A stretch of 49,127 bases of DNA from Streptomyces sp. 150FB. GTDB lineage: Bacteria > Actinomycetota > Actinomycetes > Streptomycetales > Streptomycetaceae. The translations under genes and the position numbers were made by a program. Shown piece by piece: positions 17,913 to 25,700 of the stretch. Location of the stretch: assembly GCF_000818195.1 (NCBI RefSeq), contig NZ_JTHL01000001.1, forward strand, positions 7,800,341 through 7,849,467, given 5' to 3'. Within the stretch, counting starts at the first letter, position 1, and each line of letters begins with the position of its first letter. The notes beneath the pieces are model-generated. The model had not been told where the DNA came from. It was given only the letters and a program-made list of their open reading frames with translations, and did not search any database.

Positions 17913-19016
17913 TCAGTCGCGGATGTCCTGGAGTAGCCACTCGCTGGGGATCACGTGGCCGAGGCCACGCTCGCGGGCGCGTTCGTAGACGATCGACGCC
18001 ACCGCGTGGAACTGCGCGCCCTGGATGTTGCCGCGTTCGGAGAAGGTCACCTGCTGGTCGTTGTCGCGGGCGCGGGCGCGGCCCGTGAGGATGTCGTCGA
18101 GGCGTACGACCCTCGCCTCCCGTGGTGGGCGCCGGGCGCCGGCGCCGTGCCGGTGGTGTTGCCAGACGGGGGCGTCGGGCTGAGCGCGGTAGACCACGTA
18201 CTCGTCCTCGGTCGCCCAGCCGGGCGCCGACTCGGGCACCGTGGCGCTGCCCAGGCGCAGCCATACGTCGAAGCGCCGCTTCGCCTCGGCGTCGGGGCGG
18301 CCGCCGATGCAGGTCACATGGGTTCCCGGGCGCAGATGGCGGCCCTTGACGACGTCGCCGACCGCGTCGGTGCAGCCGGCGACGATGTCGGCTCCGTCGT
18401 ACACGGCCCTTGGTTCGTCGACGGCCACCGCGTCCAGGCCGTACAACTCGCGCATTTCCGCGGCGAATCGCTCCCGGTTGGCCCGGGTCGGGCTGTAGAC
18501 CTGCACGCGCTCCAGGGGGCGTACGGCGAGGAACGCCTCGACATGGCTCCGGGCCATGCCACCGGAGCCGAACATCCCGAGTACCGCCGCGTCCTCGCGG
18601 GCGCCGAAGCGGGCGCCGATGGCCGAGTCGGCGCCGACGCGCAGGTGTTGGAGCAGTCCGTCGTTGAGCATGGCCACCGGCTCACCGGTCCGCGCGTCCA
18701 TCAGGAGGATCAGACCGCAGAACTTCCCGGGCCGTACGCAGTGTTTTTCCTGGGTACGGGTGCCCTCGTGCGTGGCTTCGACCTCGGTCAGTACGTCGGA
18801 CTTCATCCGGATGGCGACATAGCCGGTGCGCGCCGAGCCGCCCTCCATCGTTCCCCACTGGTAGACGCGCCGGTCGTCGATCGGCAGCCGCAGATCGGTG
18901 CGCGGGCGGCAGATCCCGACGCCGGTGGCGAGGTCACGGTACGAGTCCTCCAGCGCGCGCACCACATCGGGCATCGTGAGGACGGCGGCCGTGACCTGGT
19001 TGTCGAGGAAGAGCAT
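17913..19016 (-). CDS. Ornithine cyclodeaminase / mu-crystallin family NAD(P)-dependent protein
   Basis: A 367-residue member of the OCD/mu-crystallin family. The Rossmann nucleotide loop is VLGMFGSGGMARSH (about residues 145-158), followed by RVQVYSPTRANRERFA at the second strand. Family reactions include ornithine cyclodeamination, alanine dehydrogenation and reduction of cyclic imines. The substrate cannot be read from the sequence. It lies 37 nt downstream of the class II aldolase-fold gene on the same strand; the ATG at 19016 has GGAGGACC directly before it. In a catabolic cluster it may reduce or oxidise an imine or keto acid intermediate, which is inference. Confidence 0.8.
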   Translation of the reverse strand: MLFLDNQVTAAVLTMPDVVRALEDSYRDLATGVGICRPRTDLRLPIDDRRVYQWGTMEGGSARTGYVAIRMKSDVLTEVEATHEGTRTQEKHCVRPGKFCGLILLMDARTGEPVAMLNDGLLQHLRVGADSAIGARFGAREDAAVLGMFGSGGMARSHVEAFLAVRPLERVQVYSPTRANRERFAAEMRELYGLDAVAVDEPRAVYDGADIVAGCTDAVGDVVKGRHLRPGTHVTCIGGRPDAEAKRRFDVWLRLGSATVPESAPGWATEDEYVVYRAQPDAPVWQHHRHGAGARRPPREARVVRLDDILTGRARARDNDQQVTFSERGNIQGAQFHAVASIVYERARERGLGHVIPSEWLLQDIRD

Positions 19017-19053
19017 GGTCCTCCGGTCCTGCGACCGTTGTGGTGGGCGTGTG

Positions 19054-19821
19054 TCAGGTGCGCAGTGGTACGTCCGGGCCTTCGTGCTCGGTGCGTGCCA
19101 CCAGGTGGCGCCACATCGCCGACACGTTGAACGACGAGCCCAGGTCGGGCAGTTCGGCGAGATCCTCGTCGGAGATCGGGCGCAGCGGCGCGCCGGTGGA
19201 GGCGGCGGCCAGTGTGATCCGGGCCAGTGCGTCCACCGCGAGTGCGTGCGTGACGGCGGTGGCGACGGCCTCGGCGGGGTCGCCGGTGCCCACGGTGACC
19301 AGGCCGTGCCCCTTCAGTACGACCACGGGCCTGGTCCCCAGCGCCTCCACCATCTGTTCGGCGAGGTCACGGCGGCGGATCAGCGCCGAGCGGGGCCAGA
19401 CAGGGATGCCCTCGTGGGCGAGCCGCGCGGCCGGGATGTCGTACGAGCCGACCAGCGGCAGACACGGCAGCCCCGCCACCGATGCGGCGACCACCGCGGG
19501 CGGATGGGCGTGCACAACGGCGGTGACCTCGGGGCGGGCGCGCAGGATCTCGGTGTGGATCGGCAGTTCGTTGGGCGCCGTCCAGCCCTCGGGGACCTCG
19601 CCCGAGCCGTCGAGGCCGATCTCCCGCACGTCGTCGACCACGGTGAAGGCCAGTCCGCGTTCGGCGGGCCCGCGCCCGCGCATCAGGAGGGACTCGGGTC
19701 CCACCCGTGCGCTGACATGGCCGAGGATGTGCTCGACCAGACCGGTGACCGCGAGCACGCGGCAGGCCACGGCGACGCGTTCGCGCAGTTCCTCGTGTGT
19801 CTCCCGGCCCGGATCGGTCAT
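19054..19821 (-). CDS. Class II aldolase/adducin family protein (aldolase or decarboxylase)
   Basis: A 255-residue class II aldolase/adducin-fold protein. Zinc-binding histidines are visible in VVHAHPPAVV and VLKGHGLV. Family members are sugar-phosphate aldolases such as fuculose-phosphate aldolase, 3-oxo-tetronate-phosphate decarboxylases, and dihydroxyphthalate/hydroxyarene carboxylate decarboxylases of Gram-positive phthalate pathways. Given the Rieske oxygenase and other aromatic genes nearby, a decarboxylase role is a reasonable inference; an aldolase role is not excluded. First gene of a two-gene unit with the OCD-family gene, divergent from the GntR regulator across an operator-bearing spacer. 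Confidence 0.8.
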   Translation of the reverse strand: MTDPGRETHEELRERVAVACRVLAVTGLVEHILGHVSARVGPESLLMRGRGPAERGLAFTVVDDVREIGLDGSGEVPEGWTAPNELPIHTEILRARPEVTAVVHAHPPAVVAASVAGLPCLPLVGSYDIPAARLAHEGIPVWPRSALIRRRDLAEQMVEALGTRPVVVLKGHGLVTVGTGDPAEAVATAVTHALAVDALARITLAAASTGAPLRPISDEDLAELPDLGSSFNVSAMWRHLVARTEHEGPDVPLRT

Positions 19822-19868
19822 CGTCGTCCTGTCCTCGGCTCGTGCTGAGCGCGATAAGTTCGGTCTTT

Positions 19869-19905
19869 TGGTATGACCTTAATCCATTGGCCGTAATGCC
19901 GTCAA
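19869..19905 (-). promoter_or_regulatory. Operator 1: FadR-type site between the aldolase-fold gene and the GntR gene
   Basis: TGGTATGACCT at 19869-19879 matches all but the last base of TNGTNNNACNA. Reading leftward, TTGACG (19900-19905) and TTAAGG (19877-19882) are spaced by 17 bases and could be the -35 and -10 of the aldolase-OCD unit, with the operator touching the -10. The site also lies upstream of the regulator gene, so autoregulation is possible. Confidence 0.5.
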
Positions 19906-19935
19906 CGAGCGTGTCACGCATGGGACACTGGATCC

Positions 19936-20727
19936 ATGCCAACGCGCCCCAGGAGTCAGCCTCCGGAAGCCAGGACCGGGGAAGAGACGTCCACCGGGCG
20001 GCTCCCCGTATCCGAAGACCTGTTCAAGACCGTGTCCTCCAGCCGTGTCTCCCAGGTGATCGTCGAGCAGATCCGACTGCTTCTCAAAGAGGAACGGCTC
20101 AAGCCCGGGGACCGCCTGCCCAGTGAACGCGAGCTGTGTGTGCACTTCGGTGTGAGCCGTGTGACGGTGCGCGAGGCGTTGCGGATCCTCGAAGCCAGCG
20201 GGCTCGTGGAGATCCGGGTCGGCGCCCGTGGCGGCGCCTTCGTCACCACGCCCACCTCCGCCCGGGTCGGTGCCGGCCTCGCCGACCTGCTGTCGCTCTC
20301 GCCGCTGACGGCGGCCGAGGTCACCGAGGCGCGGCTCGTCTTCGAACTCGGCATCGTGCCGCTCATCATCGAACGCGCCACCGACGAGGACATCGCGGCG
20401 CTGCGCGCGATGTGCGACGAGCACGCGGAAGCCCTGGAGCAGGGCCGCTACTCGATGGAACTCTCGGCGGACTTCCATGTCCGGGTCGCCGCCTGCACGC
20501 ACAACTCGGCGATCGAGATGCTTGTGCAGTCCTTCCACGGTCCGTTGCTGATGAGCCTGCGCGAGGCGCAGACCGTCGAGCCGCTGATGGGCCGGCGCGG
20601 CTCGAAGGAACACCGCGCGTTCGTCGACGCGGTCGCCGAGCGCGATCTCGAAGCGGCGACGGCGACCATGCGTACGCACCTGGAGCGGACGGCCGCGCGT
20701 GTGAAGGAGGACGGCGCCGGTAAGTGA
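19936..20727 (+). CDS. GntR-family (FadR/FCD subfamily) transcriptional regulator
   Basis: A 263-residue regulator. The N-terminal winged helix-turn-helix spans about residues 28-105, with LKPGDRLPSERELCVHFGVSR and VTVREALRILEASGLVEIR as the typical GntR helices. The all-helical FCD ligand domain covers about 115-255 and has histidines in DFHVRVAACTHNSAIE and EHRAFVDAV at the positions used for metal/ligand binding in this family. FCD regulators usually repress catabolic genes and release DNA when an organic acid binds. It is the only transcription factor in the 30-kb cluster, and FadR-type palindromes occur in seven promoter regions of it. The ATG at 19936 has only a weak ribosome site. Confidence 0.92.
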   Translation: MPTRPRSQPPEARTGEETSTGRLPVSEDLFKTVSSSRVSQVIVEQIRLLLKEERLKPGDRLPSERELCVHFGVSRVTVREALRILEASGLVEIRVGARGGAFVTTPTSARVGAGLADLLSLSPLTAAEVTEARLVFELGIVPLIIERATDEDIAALRAMCDEHAEALEQGRYSMELSADFHVRVAACTHNSAIEMLVQSFHGPLLMSLREAQTVEPLMGRRGSKEHRAFVDAVAERDLEAATATMRTHLERTAARVKEDGAGK

Positions 20728-20779
20728 CGGGATGACACCCTCGTGACCGACACCGTCGCGACCCGGCTCCCAGCCGATG

Positions 20780-20814
20780 GACCGCCACCCGCACACAGCG
20801 GGTGGCGGTCTTTT
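20780..20814 (+). terminator. Intrinsic terminator after the GntR gene
   Basis: A perfect 13-bp stem, GACCGCCACCCGC pairing with GCGGGTGGCGGTC around the loop ACACA, followed by TTTT at 20811-20814. It ends the regulator transcript before the cupin promoter. Confidence 0.9.
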
Positions 20815-20862
20815 GCTGTGTGCGGCTGTGTGTGGCGGCACCCTTCCCGCCTTCCCGCACCC

Positions 20863-20898
20863 TTGGCTTACCCCCTCGCAGGTATTATGGTTAGACCA
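20863..20898 (+). promoter_or_regulatory. Operator 2 with promoter of the first bicupin gene
   Basis: TTGGCT (20863-20868), a 17-base spacer and TATGGT (20886-20891) form a plausible promoter. The palindrome TGGTTAGACCA at 20888-20898 fully matches TNGTNNNACNA and overlaps the -10, the position expected for repression. The same TATGGT/operator overlap recurs at 35103-35138. The ~190-nt leader up to 21098 holds only unconvincing short frames. Confidence 0.7.
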
Positions 20899-21097
20899 CT
20901 GGGGGTGAGTTCATGCGGCGCGGCTGGACGACGGCGATCGTGGCCCACCGGCCCGCCAAGTGGCGCTCGGCCACGGCGTGTTCATCCCTGCGGCCCCATC
21001 CCCGGCGGCCGGTGTGGCGGACCGGCGCGCGCAGGTCGCTGCCGTCGCCGACGGCGTCTCACACCGAACAGCTCGAACAGCTATCACAGGAGGAACC

Positions 21098-22105
21098 ATG
21101 GGTAAGGAAGGGCGTGTCTTCGTCCGAGGTCTCACCTCGCAGACGTACGGCCTTGGCGAGTTCCGCCAGCAGCAACTAGCGGTCGAGAGGGTCCGTGACG
21201 ACTCCGTCGTCGTGGACGACGCCAAGGTGGGCCACTCCGGTGACAGCGAGAAGTCCCGGACCTGGTGGCGGGTGGGCCCCGGCGACGAGGACTTCCTCAC
21301 CCAGACCATCCAGGTTCACTTCGTCGAACTGCCGCCGGAGTCCAGCAACCACGGACACGGCCACCAGAACGAGGCCGCCTTCTACATCCTGGAAGGCCGT
21401 GGCTACGAGATCCACGACGACCAGCGCTACGACTGGAAGAAGGACGACCTGGTCTTCGTCCACACCGACTCGGTCCACCGCCACTTCAACCCGTACGGCG
21501 AGACGGCGACCGCCCTCGTCGTGAAGGCCAAGAGCACCTGGATGTTCATGGGCCTGTGGCAGCAGGGCCGCAGTGGCCCGGTCGAGCGCGAGGCGGAGTT
21601 CGGCCCGCGCGAGGAGTGGGCGAACATCTGGACGCCCGGCGTCCTGGACCGCAAGAAGGTCATCGGCGTCGAGGACACCAAGTGGGAGACCACCCCGCTC
21701 GGCAACGTCCGCGTGATGTCGTCCCCGGAGAGCACGGACGCCCGGATCTTCTCCATCGACGCCTTCGAGCTCGATGTGCCCGCCGGCAGCCGGTCGGGCA
21801 AGTACTGGAAGATGGCGGACGAGGTCCTCTACATCCTCGAAGGCGGCGGCTACGCCCTCCAGTGGGAGGTCGAGGCCGAGATCGCGGAGAAGTACTACGC
21901 GCGCGTGGCGCTGGAGCCCACCCGCCACGAGATCACCAAGGGCGACACGCTGTACGTGCCGCAGAACCACATCTGCCAGCTCTTCGCGGCCGACGGCACC
22001 CCGCTGCGCGTGCTGTCCGCGCAGAACCGGGTCTTCAAGCACCTCGGTTACGACACGGTCCACTTCCTCGAGGACGCCCCGGAGTACACGTCGGCGACGG
22101 CGTGA
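21098..22105 (+). CDS. Bicupin protein 1, putative dioxygenase or isomerase
   Basis: A 335-residue protein with two cupin barrels. The first (about residues 75-150) has a full metal motif: SSNHGHGHQNEAAFYILEGRG with H85/H87/H89 and E92, and a later histidine in SVHRHF (127/129). The second (about 235-320, ADEVLYILEGGGYALQW) lacks the HxH pair. Ring-cleaving enzymes such as gentisate and 1-hydroxy-2-naphthoate dioxygenase share this bicupin architecture, but so do isomerases and binding proteins. The ATG at 21098 has a perfect AGGAGG site. Single-gene transcript with its own operator and a strong terminator. No exact family was recognised. Confidence 0.72.
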   Translation: MGKEGRVFVRGLTSQTYGLGEFRQQQLAVERVRDDSVVVDDAKVGHSGDSEKSRTWWRVGPGDEDFLTQTIQVHFVELPPESSNHGHGHQNEAAFYILEGRGYEIHDDQRYDWKKDDLVFVHTDSVHRHFNPYGETATALVVKAKSTWMFMGLWQQGRSGPVEREAEFGPREEWANIWTPGVLDRKKVIGVEDTKWETTPLGNVRVMSSPESTDARIFSIDAFELDVPAGSRSGKYWKMADEVLYILEGGGYALQWEVEAEIAEKYYARVALEPTRHEITKGDTLYVPQNHICQLFAADGTPLRVLSAQNRVFKHLGYDTVHFLEDAPEYTSATA

Positions 22106-22174
22106 CCCGTCGGGGACGGCGCGCACCCGCCCTGCCCGGTGTGCGCGCCGCCCCCGGCCCCGTACGTACCCACA

Positions 22175-22224
22175 ACGGCCCCGGCCCCTCACACCGCAGA
22201 TCCGGTGTGAGGGGCCGGGGCCGT
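22175..22224. terminator. Strong bidirectional hairpin between convergent bicupin 1 and AAA+ genes
   Basis: Two perfectly complementary 22-base arms, 22175-22196 and 22203-22224, flank the 6-base loop CAGATC. It lies between two converging genes, and such long GC stems terminate in both directions in Streptomyces. Confidence 0.85.
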
Positions 22225-22250
22225 CTGCCGCGTACGCGGCGGCCGGAGTG

Positions 22251-23162
22251 TCAGGCGGCGCCCGACGCGGTACTCGCGGCCAGTTCGTCGGCGGCCTCCC
22301 GCGCCGCGAGCAGCAGGTCCTCGGCACACAGCGACGACGGCTCACGCGCCGTCTCCAGACGCAGCGCGAGCGCACCGTGCACCGTTTTGCGGATCCGCCG
22401 TCCGTCCAGGCCGGCGAGCGTCCTGCCCACCCGCCGGTGCAGCGCGCCGTCCTCGGCGAGTCCGCTCAACTCGGGCCACTGCGCCGCCAGTTCACGGAGC
22501 GAGTCGGCGACGATCAGCGGAATCACCGACTCGTCGGGCAGGTCCGTACGGACCAGCAGGTCGGCCCGCGAGAGGAACGCGTCGTCCACGGCTTCCGCGA
22601 AGTTCGTCGTGACCACCAGCAGTGTCCCGGGCCGCTGCGCCCGCAGCACGTCCAGGCCGCTGAGCACGGCGTCGGTCGCCCGGTGCACATCGACGGGATT
22701 GGTGTCGAACGACGCGGCCTGCCGCCGTACGGCCAGCGCCTCCACCTCGTCCACGAGCACCATGGTGTGCGGGCGGCGGGCGGCCAGCTCGGGCAGATCC
22801 TCCCTGAAGAGCCGGGAGACGGCGCGCTGGCTCTCGCCGAGCATCTCGCTGGGGAAGGCGTGCGGATCGACCTCGACAAGCGTCGTCGCGCCGTGCGGCG
22901 CCAGCGCACGCGCCGCCGCCTGGGCGAGCCCCTGGGCCAGGGTCGTCTTGCCGGTGCCCGGCGGCCCGGCGAGCACCACCAGGCCGTGCGGCGCCACGGC
23001 CGAGCCCGCGAGCCGCCGCCCGTGCCGGAGCACGAGGACGGCGGTCGCGAGCAGCCGCTCCTTGACACGCGGATCGACGATCACCGCGTCCCACGGCCCG
23101 TCATGGTGGTCGGACGGCAGGGCGTGAACTCCGGTCACCCCGTGGGGGAGTGCGGCACTCAA
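22251..23162 (-). CDS. TRIP13/Pch2-like AAA+ ATPase
   Basis: A 303-residue single AAA+ domain protein: Walker A GPPGTGKTT (residues 66-74), Walker B MVLVDEVEAL (134-143), sensor-1 TTNF (185-188) and a candidate arginine finger in LSRAD (199). The general look, with LVEVDPHAFPSEMLGESQRAV as pore-loop region, recalls TRIP13/Pch2 ATPases, which unfold HORMA-domain partners. No HORMA protein or CBASS nucleotidyltransferase is near, so defence is unlikely. Here it is the last gene of the transporter-bicupin operon, 16 nt after bicupin 2, using a TTG start at 23162. A role in remodelling or activating a cluster enzyme, as CbbQ/NorQ-type ATPases do, is inference. Confidence 0.75.
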   Translation of the reverse strand: MSAALPHGVTGVHALPSDHHDGPWDAVIVDPRVKERLLATAVLVLRHGRRLAGSAVAPHGLVVLAGPPGTGKTTLAQGLAQAAARALAPHGATTLVEVDPHAFPSEMLGESQRAVSRLFREDLPELAARRPHTMVLVDEVEALAVRRQAASFDTNPVDVHRATDAVLSGLDVLRAQRPGTLLVVTTNFAEAVDDAFLSRADLLVRTDLPDESVIPLIVADSLRELAAQWPELSGLAEDGALHRRVGRTLAGLDGRRIRKTVHGALALRLETAREPSSLCAEDLLLAAREAADELAASTASGAA

Positions 23163-23178
23163 CGTGTCAGGCCCCCGC

Positions 23179-24246
23179 TCACGGCCAGGTGGGACGCGTC
23201 AGCGCCGGCCACTGGATGGTCGAAGGGTCACCGGCCTGCGCGTCGCGGATGTGCTCCGGCGGCTCCTCGAAGAGGACCAGCGGATCGCAGAGCGCCCGCA
23301 TGGTCTCCAGCAGGCTGTCGAACATGTGGATGCGCACGACCTTCGCCGTCCGCTCGGGATCGGTGTTGATGTGCTGGTGCCACAGGAAGTGGTCGACAAC
23401 GATGATGTCGCCCTTCTTCCACGGATGGCGCTCGCCGCCCTCGGGCTCCGTGCCCAGGTAGCTCTCCCCGGAGCCCTCGACCACGTACAGCCACGCCTCG
23501 CCGGGATGCCGGTGCATCGACTGGGCACGGCCGGGGCCGATCTCGAACATGGCCATGGTGATGCCGGACGCCTGGTAGCCGATCGCCCGGTCCAACAGGA
23601 AGGTCGTACGGGTACCGCGCGGTGTGTTGCGCAGCTCCAACTCGTCCCAGCTCGTGTGCAGTCGGCCCGAGCGGCGGGCCTCCTGGTCACGCGCCAGCCG
23701 GCGCAGTCGCGCCGAGTACGGGTCGGCCCCGTCGCGGCCCGGCGAGAACGGCGGGCGCGGCGACAGCTCGGCGACCGGAGTGTGTCCCGCGTCCTCGATG
23801 GACGCCATCCCCATCGTCTCCAGCATCGGCTCGCTGGAGAACGTCAGGTAACGCGTGGTGATGTCACCGTCGTTGCCGCTGCGGTGCCAGGCCCACGCCG
23901 GCAGATGCAGCGAGTCGCCGGGGCCCCACTCGATGCGCTCCCCGTCGATCTCGGTCCATCCCCGCCCCGCCACCACGAACACCATGGCGTCCCAGGAGTG
24001 CCGGTGCACCGTGGTGGTGGTGCCGGGGTCGATCTCATGGGCGAGGGCGTCCATGCTGCGCGTCGGGAAGTCGCCGTCGGCGCCGGCGTAAACCCCGACC
24101 CGGCTGCCCCGCTCGGTGGGGTGCATCGTGACGTCTTCCAGCGCGGCCACCGTCCGGTGGTTGTCCCGCCACTGTTCGATGAACTCCGCCCGGCGGCGTT
24201 TCTGCACGTGGTAGTGGGTGACTTCGGTCGTGGTACGGGTACTCAT
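23179..24246 (-). CDS. Bicupin protein 2, gentisate-dioxygenase-like
   Basis: A 355-residue protein with two complete cupin metal sites. Domain 1 (about 70-135) has HRHSWDAMVFVVAGRGWTEIDGE with H81/H83 and H121 in AWAWHRSGN, closely following the gentisate 1,2-dioxygenase pattern; domain 2 (about 235-310) has MHRHPGEAWLYVVEGSGE with H245/H247 and H290. Gentisate-type dioxygenases open hydroxylated benzoate rings using ferrous iron. With no LigAB-type dioxygenase in the window this is the best ring-cleavage candidate, though the exact substrate is unknown. The ATG at 24246 has GGGAGG upstream. It sits in the operon between the MFS and AAA+ genes. Confidence 0.72.
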   Translation of the reverse strand: MSTRTTTEVTHYHVQKRRRAEFIEQWRDNHRTVAALEDVTMHPTERGSRVGVYAGADGDFPTRSMDALAHEIDPGTTTTVHRHSWDAMVFVVAGRGWTEIDGERIEWGPGDSLHLPAWAWHRSGNDGDITTRYLTFSSEPMLETMGMASIEDAGHTPVAELSPRPPFSPGRDGADPYSARLRRLARDQEARRSGRLHTSWDELELRNTPRGTRTTFLLDRAIGYQASGITMAMFEIGPGRAQSMHRHPGEAWLYVVEGSGESYLGTEPEGGERHPWKKGDIIVVDHFLWHQHINTDPERTAKVVRIHMFDSLLETMRALCDPLVLFEEPPEHIRDAQAGDPSTIQWPALTRPTWP

Positions 24247-24258
24247 CGTGCCTCCCTG

Positions 24259-24315
24259 CTCTGGGTAGGTCGGGCTGCTCCGGGTAGGTCCGGCTGCTAT
24301 GGGCAGGTCGGGGTG
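24259..24315. repeat. Three tandem 19-bp imperfect repeats upstream of bicupin 2
   Basis: Three adjacent 19-base units begin at 24259, 24278 and 24297, each of the form CTNYGGGYAGGTCSGGSTG. They fill the short spacer between the MFS gene and bicupin 2. Probably slippage-derived; no function inferred. Confidence 0.6.
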
Positions 24316-24338
24316 GGACCGTGCCCCGGAATGAGGTC

Positions 24339-25595
24339 TCAGGTGGCGGCGGGTCCCGGTTTCGCCACGGTGTATTCGCGGACCGTACGGCTGCGCAGCG
24401 CGCTCACCCCCGAGACGACGGCGGGCACCAGGCCGCCGAGCGTGAGCGCGGAGATCGGTCCCATCGCGCCGGCGACCGTGCCGATCACACTGTCGCCGAT
24501 CGCCGGGCCGCCCCTGGAACACATCTGGTAGATGGCGGAGACCCGGCCGCGCAGCTCGTCGGGCGTCTCCACCTGCACGGCGGCGTGCCGCACCGTGGTC
24601 GCCAGCGCGTCGGCGGCCCCGAGGAACAGCGCCATCACGATCGCGACGGGGAAGATCCGTGACTGGGCGAGACCCACAACGGCCAGTCCGTAGGCGGCCG
24701 TTCCCCACAGGACGATCCGCCCCGAGCGCGCGGTGCGGACCAGTCTGAACACCCAGACCGAACCCACCAGGGCGCCGGCCGAGGGCGCCGCCGAGAGCAG
24801 ACCGTACCCGGTGGCCCCGACATGCAGGACCTCGGCGGCGAAGGCGGGCAGCAGCACCCGGTAGGCGCCGAAGACGGTGGCCGCCAGGTCCAGCCCCATC
24901 AACTGCCAGACCACGGGCTCCCGTCGTACGTACGTCACCCCCTCGCGCAGGCTCTCCAGCAGCGACCGCCGCTCGGCGCTCACCTCCAGCGGCGGTACGC
25001 GCAGCATCGCGAGGACCACCACGAGCGCCGCGTACGTCACTGCGTCGAACACGTACACCGCACCCGGCCCGCCGAGGGCGATGAGCACCCCAGCGAAGGC
25101 GGGCCCGACCAGAACGGCCAGCTCACGCGAGGGGTTGAGCAGCGCGAAAGCCTCCACGAGCTGCTCGCGCGGCACCATCGCCGGGATGAGCGCCTGCCGG
25201 GCCGGCTGGTCGAACGTCGCCGCCGCCGTCGCGAGCAGCGAGGAGATGACGACCGTCCACACCGTGGCGGAGCCGGCGAGTGTGACGGCGGCGATCCCCG
25301 CCGAGACGACGAGCGCCACACACTGGGTCACCTGGAGCAGCCGGCGCCGGTCGAGCCGGTCGGCGTAGATCCCCCCGATCGGGGAGAGCACCAGCAGCGC
25401 GACGGCCTGGGCGAGGCCGACGAGCCCCACCTGCGCGGTGGAACCGGTGAGTTGGTAGACCTGGTAGAGGTTGGCAGCGACGGCGCCCCGGGTCCCGATC
25501 TGGGACAGGATGACTCCGCCCCAGTACAGGTCGAAGTCCCGGTTGCGCAGTACGTCGGGTATCGCGACAGGCACAGTCCGCCTCTCTTCGTCCAT
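24339..25595 (-). CDS. MFS transporter (EntS/MFS_3-like)
   Basis: A 418-residue membrane protein with about 12 hydrophobic helices. N-terminal landmarks DFDLYWGGVILSQIGTRGAVAANLYQVYQLTGS and LSPIGGIYADRLDRRRLLQVTQ (the MFS loop-2 motif), plus TFDQPARQALIPAMVPREQL, place it with the EntS/MFS_3 drug- and siderophore-exporter group. It may export an intermediate or import a substrate. It is flanked by the ABC ATPase gene upstream and bicupin 2 downstream on the same strand. The 105-bp spacer before it contains imperfect repeats of a GCCGGYGGTG-type unit. Confidence 0.85.
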   Translation of the reverse strand: MDEERRTVPVAIPDVLRNRDFDLYWGGVILSQIGTRGAVAANLYQVYQLTGSTAQVGLVGLAQAVALLVLSPIGGIYADRLDRRRLLQVTQCVALVVSAGIAAVTLAGSATVWTVVISSLLATAAATFDQPARQALIPAMVPREQLVEAFALLNPSRELAVLVGPAFAGVLIALGGPGAVYVFDAVTYAALVVVLAMLRVPPLEVSAERRSLLESLREGVTYVRREPVVWQLMGLDLAATVFGAYRVLLPAFAAEVLHVGATGYGLLSAAPSAGALVGSVWVFRLVRTARSGRIVLWGTAAYGLAVVGLAQSRIFPVAIVMALFLGAADALATTVRHAAVQVETPDELRGRVSAIYQMCSRGGPAIGDSVIGTVAGAMGPISALTLGGLVPAVVSGVSALRSRTVREYTVAKPGPAAT

Positions 25596-25700
25596 CTCCT
25601 GGCCGGGTGTGTCCGGCCGGCGGTGCGTTCGGCCGCTGATGTGTCCCGGCCGGTGGTGTGTTCCGTACGGCCGTGTGCCGGCCGGGCGGCGGAGACGGAT

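Noticed and set aside
17713..18264. Minus-strand 183-codon frame overlapping the inverted repeats and OCD gene
   Set aside because: It overlaps the well-supported OCD-family gene in another frame and is arginine/proline rich.
20913..21179. Possible 88-codon gene between operator 2 and bicupin 1
   Set aside because: Its frame runs out of frame into bicupin 1, has low-complexity composition and no family resemblance; better seen as leader.
22251..23162. CBASS-type defence system suggested by the TRIP13-like ATPase
   Set aside because: No HORMA protein, CD-NTase or effector gene is present; neighbours are transport and cupin genes.
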